A stretch of 64,000 bases of DNA from Incurvaria masculella (GCA_946894095.1 OX335651.1:7710501-7774500), one strand, 5' to 3'. Positions 1 to 11,769 are shown, counted from the first letter of the stretch. The notes: a model not told the origin generated them from the sequence alone. Program-made: numbers and translations.

Positions 1-1140
1 ACTCGCGATTCATTAAAATACAGGATTGAACAACCTAGGTATTGCTACATTATAATATAACTTGAGTTGCTTTATAAATACATACATACACATGATTAAA
101 AGAGAAAAATCCACTGAAAATGGATCACACGAAAAATGCTGTTTTCTTGCTGACATCCTTGCATTTACCGTAGAACAGGCACGAGAACAGGCGGTGGTGT
201 TTTATTCTTATCTATGGAAAAAACATCCAAAAGAGCAACAAGATTGAATTTGCATCTACAAATTTACATCTTCTTCTCCAGATGGTTGCCAGAATATATT
301 TATTATATCTTTTAGAAATAATCCACCGAACTTTTACACCTCAAGAGAAATAAATATTTTCTTAGTAATGTTACATGCCAATGTCGAGCCATAGCATTGC
401 AATAGACAATGGTGTTACTTCACAACAGCAAAAACAGAGCTTAAGGCGACCTCCAAGTGCTAACGATGTTACATGGACATATCGCTTGACAGACGTAAAC
501 TATCATTTACGGATTTTCAAATACCAGGACGGCAGACGTTTCGCAATGGTAAAGTGACCATGCGTTCTTTATGAATATGGATTGCAGCATTCTTTAGTAA
601 CGGAAACAAAACGACACCTTTTCACAACGACGACAAATAAAATGTATCATTAGGTATGCGCGGACCAGAGGCATGGCGGCAATCGTGGCCAGGTCGAGGA
701 AGTCACACTTCAAGTCAACTTGCATCAATATTTAAGGTAATCGGAACTTAGGTTTAATAATTTTACGCATGGCAATTCCGATGGTTAGGATGCTTTGAAC
801 ATGGAGATCTAGGACGATGAAGGAATTACAGAGTGAATTTGGGTGGAGATGGCTTGCCCTGACCTGAAGAGTTTACAATGCCCAGATAGATGTACTTCGT
901 AAAGGTAAAACTCCTAGCACCTGTCATAGCAGAGCATGTATCAATAAATGCATGCCTATTAAAAAATCGAGGGAGGTGTGCTCTGGTCGCAACGCATGAA
1001 GCTCGATAATCTCTGCCTGCACACAGGGGAAACGGCGTGATGTTGGATGGAACATCAGTCCGTACAGCTTCGGGTTCGAATCGTGTATTCTTCCGCGATT
1101 TTGTTTTTATTATTTTTCCTTTTCAATGCAACTGAAAATT
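1..1140. other. No gene recognised
   Basis: AT-rich DNA with two short open frames (62-247 and 375-557, +). Neither has a recognisable domain, and neither is supported by splice signals or family resemblance. A sequence resembling a tRNA B box (ggttcgaatc) lies near 1074-1083, without a matching A box. Confidence 0.5.
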
Positions 1141-1160
1141 GATCAGCGTTATTTTTTTAT

Positions 1161-1690
1161 TACCCGACTGCGAAAGAAGGAGGGTTATGTTTTTTTAGAT
1201 ACCGGTTTACATTATGGAGATTGTATAGTTCTTACTTATTTTGGGAAGTTTATATTTTCCTCCAGCTTGCCGAAATAAAATGAAATATATTTCCTTAAAC
1301 TGAAAAAAAAATTCCAAGTGCGTATCGGACTACGCACAGAGAAGGGTTTCGTAGTCGAGACGAACGGAACTAAAAATAAATAAACTACACGATAATTAAC
1401 TCTGTCAGGCGAAAAGTTGTTAGAAATAAGTTGTTAGTTTTTTGCTCTTAACCGTTTGTTACTTAAGGGCGTGATTAGAGCCGAATGTGTTCAGTTTTAT
1501 AAGGATGTAAGTAAAAAAACATTTGATTTTAACTTTTTTTTAAAGAGTTTGAACACAGAATATGAGCATCAGATATTTACCGTTTTAGGTTTCAACAAAT
1601 ATAGCTAGACCATCATACATCTTTCATCTTTTTACCCGACTGCGCAAGAAGGAGGGTTATGTTTTACGAGTGTATGTTTGAAATTCCAAA
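1161..1690 (+). repeat. Two copies of a short dispersed repeat plus a decayed repeat end
   Basis: The motif acccgactgcg, followed by aagaaggagggttatg, occurs at about 1161-1195 and again at 1632-1690 in the same orientation. It looks like the end of a dispersed element. Between them, about 1300-1355 holds a decayed match to the head of the GGAC-rich repeat described at 4990. No coding sense was found. Confidence 0.5.
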
Positions 1691-1699
1691 ATAGGCAGG

Positions 1700-3385
1700 C
1701 AGCACTTATTTTTTTAATTAATAAAATATGGTTTAACTATGGAACTGAATGCAATCAGGTGTTGACCTCAGTCCAAGATTCGCTTAAGTTAATTCAATCA
1801 TTGGAAATTACGAATGTTGTTCAAATTAAAAGTATCCCGTACGTACTTTACTTACGTTGCTGTTGGATACCGGTTGGACACGTTAATGGGTTTTAATAAA
1901 AAAATAACTATTTATGGTATTATTATCTAGATATTTGTTATTATTATATAGATAGGCAGAGATGATGGAGAGCCATGGGATACGATCCCAGCATAATTTT
2001 TACACATGCTCTATGATTACGGGTACGAAAAGTTTGCGAAGTGGTACGATCTCCTGGATGCCTGGGCATAACAATTCCACAAATATCTGCTCTATTTTGC
2101 TTCCATTTATATTTTATAATAAATCTATTATAATAAGTGTTCAATTATTAATCATAAGTTTCCGAGATAACAATTGTCGTTTAATATTTAAATTTCTCTT
2201 AAAGTAAAAAACATATCGCCCGAGTAAAATTAGTATTAGGTTACACATTTGTTTTACTTTCACTATTCATACATATTTTTAATTAGTTTTTGGTTACAAG
2301 CAAGTAAGTAGCTTTCATCTCAACGAATATAAAATTTACGTAGAAGTGATTCAAGGAAACGTTCTTTTAAAACAGAAAGTTGTAAAAAGAACTACTAGAA
2401 GAGCTCTGACAAAGAAGGAAGTTGAAGAAGAAGAATGTGTCCTTGCTTCACGGTTATTTCTACATGATTATTACACATAACGAATTTCTTTCCTCCGAAT
2501 GAATGTTAAATGTTTTCTCGGTACGGCTCTGAAGAAATTTTAAGTTACCATGGTAAATGATTCGCTAGGTGAATCGCAGGTGAACAGGTAAAATACTGAA
2601 TCTGACGTTTATTTGCATCTTGTACCAGGTCCACTGATAAATTTAAGTTCTATTTAGCCGAATAACACGTGGTTTGACAGTTACCATGGTACGAAATGCA
2701 ACTTGCGTATTCACCCGGTGAGTTATCTTACCATGGTTACCCATCTGTAAGCTCTTTTCAATACGAATATAAATTATTTTTCATCGCTGCAGCTGTAGTA
2801 TGTCATCTTCTAAACGTGCGTTGAAACTAGTTGTAACGATTATAGAAATTATTTAAATACATACCTAACTACATATCTACCTTTATGATGCTCAATCATG
2901 TTTTTATTTCTGACGTATCCTTTTTTTTCTCAATTATCTACTAACTTAAATTACCTGCGATATTTCTGCACCTCGTCAATACAAACTCCATATCATGAGC
3001 ACCTATCCAAAGTCAATTTATCAAAGTCAAAAGCGTTTTATTGTATTTCATGTTAACGTATTTAAGTTACCTCTAGGTCAATTTTAAACGACAATCTTCA
3101 AGCTCTATTCAATAATGTTTCCAACCTAAATTGCACTTCTTACTTTAGTTTTCGTGTCTTTATTTAGGACTCTACATTTATCCAATGAATCCATGTATTA
3201 GCATGTTTACCTAAGCTCCTCACTTAATATATGTGTAAGTAATCAAATATTTATCAAATCATCGTTAACAATGCGTAGCGTAGCAACTTTCTTAAACTAC
3301 TGAATCCCGCATCTGCTCACACGAAGCCCGCCAGAATCTGTCAAATACACAAATTCTAAACATATTATTTCTCACCTTCATGTTG
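1700..3385. other. No gene recognised
   Basis: AT-rich intergenic DNA. The only pattern noted is the palindromic ttaccatggta at 2545-2555 and 2681-2691, with a near copy at 2729-2739. The short open frames here (1678-1896, 1962-2207 and one on the other strand) resemble nothing known to me. Confidence 0.5.
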
Positions 3386-3389
3386 AATG

Positions 3390-3890
3390 GACGCTTATTC
3401 CTTTGCACACCGGTCCGACGACGGCGAAAGTCACTCCTCTCCACCTACGAATTATCACTCTCACTCTCTACGCCAACCCGCTTGACCGCCGCAAAAGGGA
3501 CACCTCTATAACACGATCACCTTCTGTTTCTGTTCGACCACATCGGCGAGTTCACAGAAATGCTCATCAATCTTTCAAAAATATGCTATCAATATTAGCG
3601 TTCTCAGAATAGCACCAAACACATCCCACTTCGTCAATAAAATGTCGATAATTTAAATTTAGAACACGATTTAAATTTTGAAAATGGCGCCACAACCGGC
3701 CGGTGTGACTGGACCCGATGAACTCGCGAATACTTTCTCGTGCTTCGGCGTCTGCGCGCGCAATGTCTTCGAACCGCTGTCACTCTCACTATGACCGCCC
3801 GCGCCGCCACTATTTCTTTATATTCAAACATCGATCCCCGCTCTTGATGCGCCAATATTATCCAACGTTATCTTCAACGGAGATGTGATC
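3390..3890. promoter_or_regulatory. CpG-rich patch, possible promoter or 5' UTR
   Basis: This 500-bp stretch is much richer in GC and CpG than its surroundings (ggccggtgtg near 3700, gcgcgcgcaa near 3755, cccgcgccgcc near 3797). It contains several tcactctcac-type runs. In an AT-rich insect genome this often marks a promoter with an untranslated first exon. No start codon with a convincing reading frame or splice donor could be tied to it, so neither the strand nor a downstream gene can be stated. A GC-rich transposon fragment is the main alternative. Confidence 0.3.
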
Positions 3891-4424
3891 ATCGGAGATT
3901 GGTATCCGCCCGCTCAGTATCCGCCAGATTACCGATGCGTTTGTTGCAACGCCTGCAATCTAGGGCCTAGATCCAATTCGGGTATTTTGACCACACTCTG
4001 GCGTAACTTTAGCCAAACGTTGCATTATAGCATGGGCGGGTACATTTAGGTTTTCACACATCACATATGCATCGTCAATCCATATTATGTTCGAAACGCT
4101 GTGTGGCCTACACTTTATCATGACGGTAGGTGTGGTAAAAAGGTTTCCAATTACATATAAAAGGTTACAAACAACCTAAAACATGTTTTGGGGGGTTATC
4201 ATTGTAAATTAACTCGTCGGGTGACTAGGCAAAGGATTATATTCATACCATATTTAATGAAAATTTAAATTTCAAATTTAAATAAAATTAAATATAAATT
4301 TATTTTAAATACAAATTCTTTACTTAAAATTTTAATTAAAAGGTCATGGGGCCTGAGTTCTGTGGATAGTTTTTCAGTCAGACAACACATACGAAAAATA
4401 ATGACTGTCTTGTCAAATTAAAAC

Positions 4425-4615
4425 AAGTTTTTTTTAATACAACTGGACATTTATGGGTAACATTACACCTACTGTCATATCAACCGAAAACACCACTAAT
4501 AATGGCACCTGTGCCATTCAGGAATCTGTCTTACATTGCACGGCTACATGGAACTGGATGGAAAAAAACTGACAATTTCCATTGCGGCTTTGACTATCCT
4601 TCGTTACATGAGGTT
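4425..4615 (-). mobile_element. SINE fragment (tRNA-headed family), decayed
   Basis: It reads from the reverse complement of the SINE A-tail (a T run before aatacaactggacat) into the central block (ggctacatggaactggatgg, then ttgcggcttt). Compared with the reference copy at 19730-20135, it is diverged and lacks the tRNA-like head. Confidence 0.6.
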
Positions 4616-4989
4616 TAGGGTGAATTAGGCTTAGTGGCCTCTTACGACATGCACGGGAAGAAAAGGAGTGTCTAGCAGTGTGGGTCTGTTCACTAATTTC
4701 ATAAAGTGCATGAAGGTAGTTGACTTATTAGACGTAGCCTACTCGTCAGTCGATTGGTGTACCAATATTATTATATTGCAACTGTTAGCAACATCCTTCA
4801 GCACAGGTTTCGTGTGGAAACATATCGTGCGCCTTCTACAATTAGCCGTTCGTTTATAATCAATCTTTTTTCGATAACTCAACCATATCTAAAATATATT
4901 ATTATGGTGGAAACTGCAAGATGTTTATCATTGTAAATTAAATGCCGGTGTGCGTCTCCTCGTGAAGGTATTGACCGACTTTGTAATGT

Positions 4990-5270
4990 TTAGGGTTCCG
5001 TACCCAAAGGGTGAAAACGGAGCCCTATTACTAAGCCTTCGCTGTCCGTCCGTCCGTCCGTCCGTGACAGGGCTGTATCTCATCAACTGTAATAGGTAGG
5101 CAGCTGAAATTTTTACAGAGCGTATTTATTTTGCCGCTATAATAACAAATAGATAAAACAAAAAAATATTAAAAATGAAAGGGGGGCCCCATACAAAAAA
5201 CGTGATATTTTTGTGATTAATGGTACGGAACCCTTCAAGTGAGAGTCCGACTCGCACTTGGCCGGTTTTT
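4990..5270 (+). repeat. GGAC-rich dispersed repeat, full copy
   Basis: The copy starts with agggttccgtacccaaaggg, carries a (GTCC)n tract and a conserved core (gggctgtatctcat, ttttgccgctataa), and ends with gtccgactcgcacttggccgg. At least nine copies in both orientations lie in this window. It has no coding capacity and appears to be non-autonomous. The tetranucleotide tract varies in length between copies. Its class (SINE or MITE) cannot be fixed from sequence alone. Confidence 0.85.
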
Positions 5271-5950
5271 GACGTAAATTCGATGAACGTCTTACAGGTT
5301 CTGCTGAGTTGCGGCCCCAATTTTCATGTAACTACATACAATTACTACATACATATACTAACAACATACAATAATATATTGTATACCATATGGTAGCGTG
5401 GCCTTGCCCTAACGGATCAGTAATACGATAGGACATTTGTTTAGAGCGCATGCGCAGTTGGCGGGAGGGGGCCGGGAGCGAGGGGCCAATTTTGACATTT
5501 TGATCTTTCACTTATTATATTTTATTTAGGGAGGGATCGAATCCACGAAAATATCCCAGGGACGGCCGGTAGGCTCTACCTCTGTAATTTCTTTTGTATT
5601 TATGCCATCTGGATGGTTCTTAGCCATAGTTGAACACGGTAGGTAGCGTGGTTGTTGAGATTATGATATCTTAAGCTGATAGTTTGAGTAACACGGCCAC
5701 GAAGGTTTCTGATCACATATTACCGCGCTCTGTCAAAAACTAAATTGACCCGAGCGGAGCCGGTAACCTCGCCTAGTTTTGCATTTAAACACTTGACCGT
5801 TCCGACACGGATGACTAAATAGTTGAGACATTTTAAAACACAACATAAAACATCAAAACCACAGTCGACATGTTCTTACAAATCGGACAATAAGTAATCA
5901 CATCTACAATTATGTGTAGGGGAAAAGAGAAGTTGCCTTTCATGCAAGAG
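5271..5950. other. No gene recognised
   Basis: Unassigned DNA with a small GC-rich patch near 5445-5490 (ggcgggaggg type). No convincing open frame or repeat family was identified. Confidence 0.4.
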
Positions 5951-5954
5951 CTTA

Positions 5955-6155
5955 CGGGTTCTATTCCTTGCCCCGGTCATGCACCACTTTCTTTCTCTTT
6001 CTGAGTGGGATATGTCCCTTTTATTACGAATGCGAACTGTTCCATTGTTCGGAACTCATGTAAAACTGTTAGTCACCTTCCCTGTCTTGCCCGTTGTTGA
6101 GTACCACCGCATTGGATGGCTGAAGCCGGCAATGAAAAGTTGACCGTTTTTTTCA
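5955..6155 (+). mobile_element. SINE fragment (tRNA-headed family)
   Basis: It matches the middle of the reference SINE: the ctttctctttctgagt block, the gttcggaactcatgtaaaac block, then cgcattggatgg and a variant of the gcggcaatgaaaa block. The A-tail end is missing. Confidence 0.65.
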
Positions 6156-6322
6156 TATAAATAACAAAATAGGCTCGTTATTGATTCCCTCGTATTTGTT
6201 TTAATGTACAGTTCTTATTTATTTATATATAGTAGTGTAGTGTGGTTCCTTATTTATACCTTGCAGGTGGGAAAAAAATCTGTATTTTGTTTCCAATAAA
6301 AATCTTATTCAAGATCAGAATT

Positions 6323-6602
6323 AAAAAAAAACCGGCCAAGTGCGAGTCGGACTTGCACATGAAGGGTTCCGTACCATCGTAAAAGATTTAATACAAAAAA
6401 TTCAATTATTATAATTTTTTAAACTTACCTATTTGTTGTTATAGCGGCAAAATAAATACACACTCTGTGAAAATTTCAGCTGTCTATTTGTTACGGTTAC
6501 TGAGATACAGCCCTGTGACAGACGGACGGACGGACGGACGGACGGACAGCGGAGTCTTAGTAATAGGGTTCCGTTTTCACCCTACGTACGGAACCCTAAA
6601 AA
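6323..6602 (-). repeat. GGAC-rich dispersed repeat, inverted copy
   Basis: It runs from accggccaagtgcgagtcgg to gtacggaaccctaaaaa, the reverse complement of the copy at 4990-5270. The tract appears as (GGAC)n near 6522-6548. Confidence 0.85.
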
Positions 6603-6639
6603 CGATTGCGAAACCAAAGCTTACATGAAATTTCTTCAT

Positions 6640-6975
6640 TAGTCGGCATCGGAAGCTCGGGGGCGCGACGCCTCATCAATCGATCTTCGAGGTTAAGCAA
6701 CATTGGGCACAAAAGGGTTATCGATGGGTGACCGTCCCACTCACAGGTCCCACTTTTGAGGCTAGCCATGGTTCGGATTCTACGTACACTGTAGGTCTCC
6801 TTACAGCTTACTAGGTTGCAGGGTTCATCCCGCGCAGGATAGCATTGAATTATTGATGGTCGCAGGGTTAATGAAAATTGTCGGTGTTTTCCACCAAGTT
6901 TATTGTAGCTGAAAGTAGTATGAAAGCAGGTGTGGTATTGGCCATCCGTGTCCAGTACCATAAAAAACAAGTGTC
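6640..6975 (+). mobile_element. SINE with 5S-rRNA-like head
   Basis: ttaagcaacattgggc (6693-6708) and gatgggtgacc (6723-6733) correspond to the two internal control blocks of animal 5S rRNA genes. The 30-nt distance between block starts is also that of 5S genes. Downstream, the sequence joins the body and tail of the tRNA-headed SINE family (ggttcggattctacg, then gtggtattggccatccgtgt) and ends in a short A-run. Both SINE classes therefore share a 3' part but carry different RNA polymerase III heads. The 5S match is seen by eye; 5S-headed SINEs (SINE3) are known in other animals. Confidence 0.65.
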
Positions 6976-7338
6976 TGCCACACTGAAGATAAAGGAAGGA
7001 GAAGTAGCATGCGGTCGAAATCGCCTCTCCGCTATATGGCCAAAATGACCACCCCTCTGGATTCATTTGATTCATTAATTGTATGGGAATCCAGAGGCGC
7101 GTCGTATGCCACACAGTCGAGATATCGCCACCGGGCGCGATTTTGCTCTAAAATATTAAAATAATATACAATAATAAAATAAATACATTGCTCAAGTCAG
7201 TTCCCACCCACACGAACCTTCCAATACGTCTGCGACTATGTTTGCATGTGGCATGTACGTTTAAGCTGGATAGGTAGTTTTGAAAATTGGAGACAGCGGG
7301 TCCCATGGTAGGCGTGCTCGATGCCATATCTCCTCCCT
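6975..7338 (+). repeat. Dispersed repeat, copy 1
   Basis: This stretch matches 38305-38618: the block ggaaggag plus agtagcatgc, the cacacagtcgagatatcgcc block, and the gtttgcatgtggcatgtacg block. In both places it runs directly into an agggttccgtaccc repeat in the same orientation, so the composite seems to have moved or been duplicated as a unit. Confidence 0.65.
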
Positions 7339-7667
7339 TTTTAGGGTTCCGTACCCAAAGGGTGCCAACGTAACCCTATTACTAAGACTCCGCTGTCCGC
7401 ATCCGTCCGTCCGTCCGACCGTCTGTCCGTCCGTCCATCCGTCCGTCTGTCACAGGGCTGTATCTCATGAACCGTAATAGGTAGGCAGGTTAAGTTTTCA
7501 CAAAGTGTGTATTTATTTTGCCGCTATAAGAACAAATAGGTAAAATTAAAAAATATATAAAAAGTAAACGGGGGCCCATACAACAAACTTGATCTTTTTT
7601 GTTAAATTTTGTACGATGGTACGGAACCCTTCGTGTGCGAGTCCGACGCGCACTTCGCCGGTTTTTA
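7338..7667 (+). repeat. GGAC-rich dispersed repeat, full copy
   Basis: It has the usual ends (tttagggttccgtacccaaa and cacttcgccggtttt) and a long, imperfect (GTCC)n tract at about 7395-7450. The same core as the 4990 copy is present. Confidence 0.85.
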
Positions 7668-8380
7668 TCTATGGTCTGCCCCGTACCAATCTGGTCGGAC
7701 ATGGACTGAGTAGTACTGGAAACGTTACAATAGCCCCATTTACCGCAGCGAAATGCCGGCAAGTTTCGTAACACGTGTCACATTCTCACCTGACGATCTT
7801 GCGACCACGTTTGTGTTCTGCGACAATTTCCCGAGGAACCAGGGCGTGAGACGCGGAAACCTAGCAAGCTCGGATGACCGTTCGGTCCTCGCTGTCAACT
7901 GTCGGCTCTGCTCTCTCAGAAATAAGGTTCAAATTGATTCGAAGACTGTTTCGTCACTACGTCTTGCTTCGCGGCTATTTAGTTGGTTCCTGCGTGTTAT
8001 CTACAAGTTGTTTTGACCCACTATAGTAATGTTATTTATAATCTTCAACTTGGGATCTTTATAATGTTATTTCTGAGTAAACCTCGGTAATATTTATAAT
8101 TACTTCGGTAGTTGTAGGGTTCTAACTGAAATTATGAAATTATAAAATAGCCAGGACGAGAGAAACTTTCTCATTATTATTATCTATCTCAAATTGTAAG
8201 TATTTCTAAACGATCGCATCGGTCTCTCTAATATTCGGACAGTTGTAAAGAAAACAATTTGAATAATGTATTGTATCAAATGAACGGTTTACGCGTTTTG
8301 ATTTTATTTTTGGAAAAATACCCCATTGAAAAGTGGGTGGAAGTGGCATTTGGGCATTATCGAAGAATATAAATGACAAA
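7668..8380. other. No gene recognised
   Basis: A moderately GC-rich block at 7680-8015 is open in several frames but resembles no protein I know and shows no splice context. The remainder is AT-rich. Confidence 0.4.
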
Positions 8381-9045
8381 CCCGGCGAGTTTTCTTGTCG
8401 GTTCTTCTTCGGCGAAGGTAATTGAAGCGGTAGAAAATGAAAAAAAAAGACCTATCCGAGTGTGTAATACACTTTGAATGAAGAAATAAATTAAATAAAT
8501 TTGTTACGAAAAAAAAAATTACAAAAAAAATAACCGGCAGCCGGGCACGCGCTGCGCCAATCAAAAGAACCTGGGCTACCTTGGCTGACACCGACTCAAA
8601 AAATAACAAAAATCGTAACTACAAAAATGGAAATTATTTTTTACTTTTTAGTGCTTTTTCTTTGAAGTCGGTTATTTTTTTTGTTATTTTTTTTTTATTT
8701 GTTTTTTTTTTAGTGAATCTGAAGTACACTTACTAATTTCTACACGTCCTTTCCAATAAAAAAAGAATCACCGAAATCGGTTTGCGTTATATTGAGTTAT
8801 TCGTCCATTTGTCGCGCAATCTTAATACAAATTATATATATATAGATATCATTGTCAGAACTTAACCAAATTGTAAAAATTAAAAAAATGGGACCACTTG
8901 GGAAGCACTAGCTTTCATTTAAAAAATTAATAATCAAAATCGGTTCACCCAGGCAAAAGTTATGAAGTAACAAACTAAAAAAAAACTAAAAAAAAACATA
9001 CAGACGAATTGATAACCTCCTCCTTTTTTTGAAGTCGGTTAAAAA
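8380..9045 (+). mobile_element. Probable LINE/SINE 3'-end remnant
   Basis: It contains tgtcggttcttcttcggcga near 8396, a motif repeated in inverted form at about 44410-44490. It also has tttgaagtcggtt near 8661 and again near 9029, and a caccgaaatcggtt-type block near 8770. Such blocks are typical of 3' parts of moth retroposons. No coding domain survives. Confidence 0.4.
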
Positions 9046-9394
9046 TATAATTAAACTGTAGTGAGGGACTGTCTCCGAATCACAAAATGGAATAGAAAAT
9101 TTAGTAGCCCATGGCAAAAGTCGTAGGTAGCGCTAGCCTTGCACATAAGAACATTAAACTTACTATTGCCAGACAAGATTGATGTAAGAAATTACATCCA
9201 TTGCTTAGTTTCAACAGCGACTCGTAGGTTTAAAGATGCTGATAGTCAATGACTAATTGTCGTGGATTTACGATCTTCGGGTATTTATTCTAATGAAGTT
9301 TCACTAAATACTCACCACGTCTTGTTAGGAAATATGCATACCATTCAGTACTTACTAGCACAAGGTTATACCTTTATGTTCTTTTAATATCTAG

Positions 9395-9815
9395 GTGTGG
9401 TTCATCCTGCTACGTCTTTCTAAGAGCTGGCCAGATGATTACAGTAGATTTGTGTTTCAACAATTGCAAACCATGATGAAAAAACTAGCCGTTAAACAAC
9501 CGAAACTGGTCAATTGCTCTAGCCCACTGCTGCTTCAGAACAACGCTAAACCACACACTACGCAAACCGTCGCTAAATTAGAGGAGCTGCGAGTGGAATG
9601 TCTCCGACATCAACAATACTTCCCAGACCTTGCTCCAACAGATTATCATTTTTCCGGAATTTGGACAAATGTATGCAAGGAAACTTTTCCATTCCAATGA
9701 GGCACTCAAAACTGCCTTAAAATATTTTATTAACTCCACTATTTTTTTAGTAAAGGTATGAATGAACTTCTTATAAAATGGCGAAAGAGTTTAGATTACA
9801 ATGGTACATACTTTG
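9395..9815 (+). pseudogene. mariner-type transposase, C-terminal fragment
   Basis: The frame opening near 9395 shows the mariner signature: LLQNNAKPHTTQTVAKLEEL, then FPDLAPTDYHF. This is the DNA-x-PH block and the (Y/F)SPDLAP(T)D block of the DD34D catalytic core. The second catalytic Asp position reads Asn (NNAKPH instead of the usual DNA-x-PH). The frame breaks after about 100 codons. A C-terminal piece (ELLIKWRKSLDYNGTYF) follows at 9764-9815. The N-terminal DNA-binding half and the terminal repeats were not found. The copy cannot be active. Confidence 0.8.
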
Positions 9816-9825
9816 TGATTCACAC

Positions 9826-10403
9826 ATATGTGTGTGGGGCCAATCGGTGGGAACGCTCTGGCACCACGGCCTTCCTTGCTCCAGGAGTGTCTGGAGGTTT
9901 TCCCGCCATGCTGACATCAACCGTATACTCAAGCGTTCCCTTGCTTCCGCACGCATACCCAGCGTTCTCGAGCCGGTTGGCCTGGTCCGAGACGACGGAA
10001 AGCGGGCAGACGCCATGTCGTTGCTGCCATGAAAGCAAGGGAGGGCTCTTGTGTGGGATGTCACATGCGCGGATACCTTAGCCCCCTGTCACATTGGCGG
10101 CTCTTGTCAGGAAGCTGGCTATGCCGCGGCAAAGGCGCAAACCGTAAAACATAGAAAGTATCGTGCTATTAAACCAAATTACGAGATTGTCGCTTTTGCC
10201 GTGGAGACCCTTGGGCATGGAGTACGGACGCCAAAGAACTGGTAAAGCAGTTCGGCAAACTGCTCATTGAGGAGTCCGGACACCTACGTGCCAGAGAGTT
10301 CATTTTCCAAAACATAAGCTTGGCGATACAGCGGGGGAACGCTGCTTCGGTCATTGGGACAATGCCAACAGTACCAATGAAGGAGCTATTTATTTTAATT
10401 TAA
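9826..10403 (+). pseudogene. Retroelement-type C-terminal protein region, broken
   Basis: It is readable in one frame from ICVWGQSVGTLWHHGLPC through DGKRADAMSLLP. A TGA at about 10030 stands where related sequences have Trp, after which it continues with GRALVWDVTCADTLAP and VAFAVETLG. A one-base frameshift near 10215 then leads to WSTDAKELVKQFGKLL and ISLAIQRGNAASVIGTMP, ending at a stop at 10401-10403. I recognise this pattern from uncharacterised proteins of invertebrate reverse-transcriptase-bearing elements, but I cannot name the family. It starts about 10 bp after the mariner fragment. A second piece lies at 29235-29435. Confidence 0.6.
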
Positions 10404-10940
10404 TAATTTAGTTTTATATTCTCTGTTGATTTTTATCCTTATTTCTGTTTTATCCTATTAAAATTCTTTGATTGATTTAATGTTTGCATATAAAACGCCA
10501 ATTTAATATGTAAGGACGTAATATTTAGTAGCAGTATCTAAAGGGAACGGGCAAAAATATATCGGAATTGGCACTAATGGCTGTCCCAAAAAGAGGCTAT
10601 GCATAAGAACATAATATTCTACTTTGCAATGCAATAAAAATATTACAACTCGCTCAAACATATGAGTTTTTATTTAAAAATACACAAACATAACATATCT
10701 TAGTTTCCCTTTGGAATCTTCAGTAGTCCTTTAAGAATCATGTAAATCTCCAGGAGTCTTTGCAAATCTTTGGTAGTCATTGGGAAACCTTAGGAATCTT
10801 GAAATTGAAGGTAATCCTGATATTTTTTTATTACCGTTAATCTTGGTGTACACGTTTGCTCGAGTGACTGACCTCGGCAGGAGCTAATACAATATTAACA
10901 GATCAACATTTTAAACTTTTTTTGATACTGCTGAGCATAT
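10404..10940. other. No gene; degenerate short tandem pattern
   Basis: AT-rich DNA. At 10708-10805 imperfect units built on aatctt and gtagtc recur about four times, suggesting an old minisatellite. No coding region is seen. Confidence 0.4.
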
Positions 10941-10944
10941 CCTA

Positions 10945-11290
10945 TTTTGGTGCCATGCCAGGACCTTGCCTTTATGGGCACCGCTACATCGAACTAGATG
11001 GAAAACACGGACAATTTTTCATTGCCGCTTCGACCATCTTCTCATCCAATGCGATGGCTGCACCCCGGGCGGGCTTAAACTCTACCACCTAGTATCAGAA
11101 GGGGACCTACTGTTTAACATGGATTCCGAACCATGGAGCAGCTCGCATTCGTGACGAAAAGCATTTATGCAACTCAGAAAGAGAAAGAAATGGGGGAAAG
11201 AAAGTGCATGAATGGGGCGAGGATTTGAACCCATACCTCTGGTATGCTAGGCAAGGCCCCGCACACTATCACCCCGCGAGCCGCTCATAT
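10945..11290 (-). mobile_element. SINE (tRNA-headed family), near full length
   Basis: In reverse orientation it runs from tggtgccatgccaggacctt through ttttcattgccgcttcgacc and tggattccgaaccatgg to the tRNA-like head (gatttgaacccatacctctg, then ggtatgctaggc) near 11225-11285. The A-tail end beyond the ggtgccatgcc block is missing. Confidence 0.8.
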
Positions 11291-11424
11291 AGCTGTCCTA
11301 TAGTTTCGAGTCGAGTGGTCAACCATCCAGAACATGACTGCGCCCAGTGTTGCTTACACTCGATGATGGAGCACCGATGCGGGGGGCCACTGGGCTATTG
11401 AGGCTGACTTTTATGTTTATTATG

Positions 11425-11525
11425 CCGTATGGAAACTGTGTGCCTTGCCAGGACCGGCCTTATATTGCACGGCCTTATGGAAAACAGGAAAAATTTTCAC
11501 TGCCGCTTCGACCGTTCATTGAATG
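11425..11525 (-). mobile_element. SINE fragment
   Basis: A decayed central block (ccttgccaggaccggcctta, then cactgccgcttcgaccg) lies about 140 bp from the previous copy. Confidence 0.5.
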
Positions 11526-11769
11526 CATACCGCAAAATATTCTACCTAAAAGATTAATATTTAGGATTTAGCTATATGTGCATACAAAGGCTCACTGTTA
11601 AATAGTATGATAGCAGTGTGGGTATGCTCGCGAGTTATCATGAAATCGCTATTATTTATTACCGCTTCCGGGAAATGCATCCTTAGTTCCGTTACATATT
11701 CATGCACAGATACGATAGTGTTGATATGTGGAAACACTAACGGATGGTGATTAATAGCATTCGATTTAT

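Noticed and set aside
6596..7114. 172-codon open frame on the minus strand, the longest in the window
   Set aside because: It lies across the 5S-like SINE and the repeat at 6975-7338 in antisense; its sequence is translated repeat DNA with no domain.
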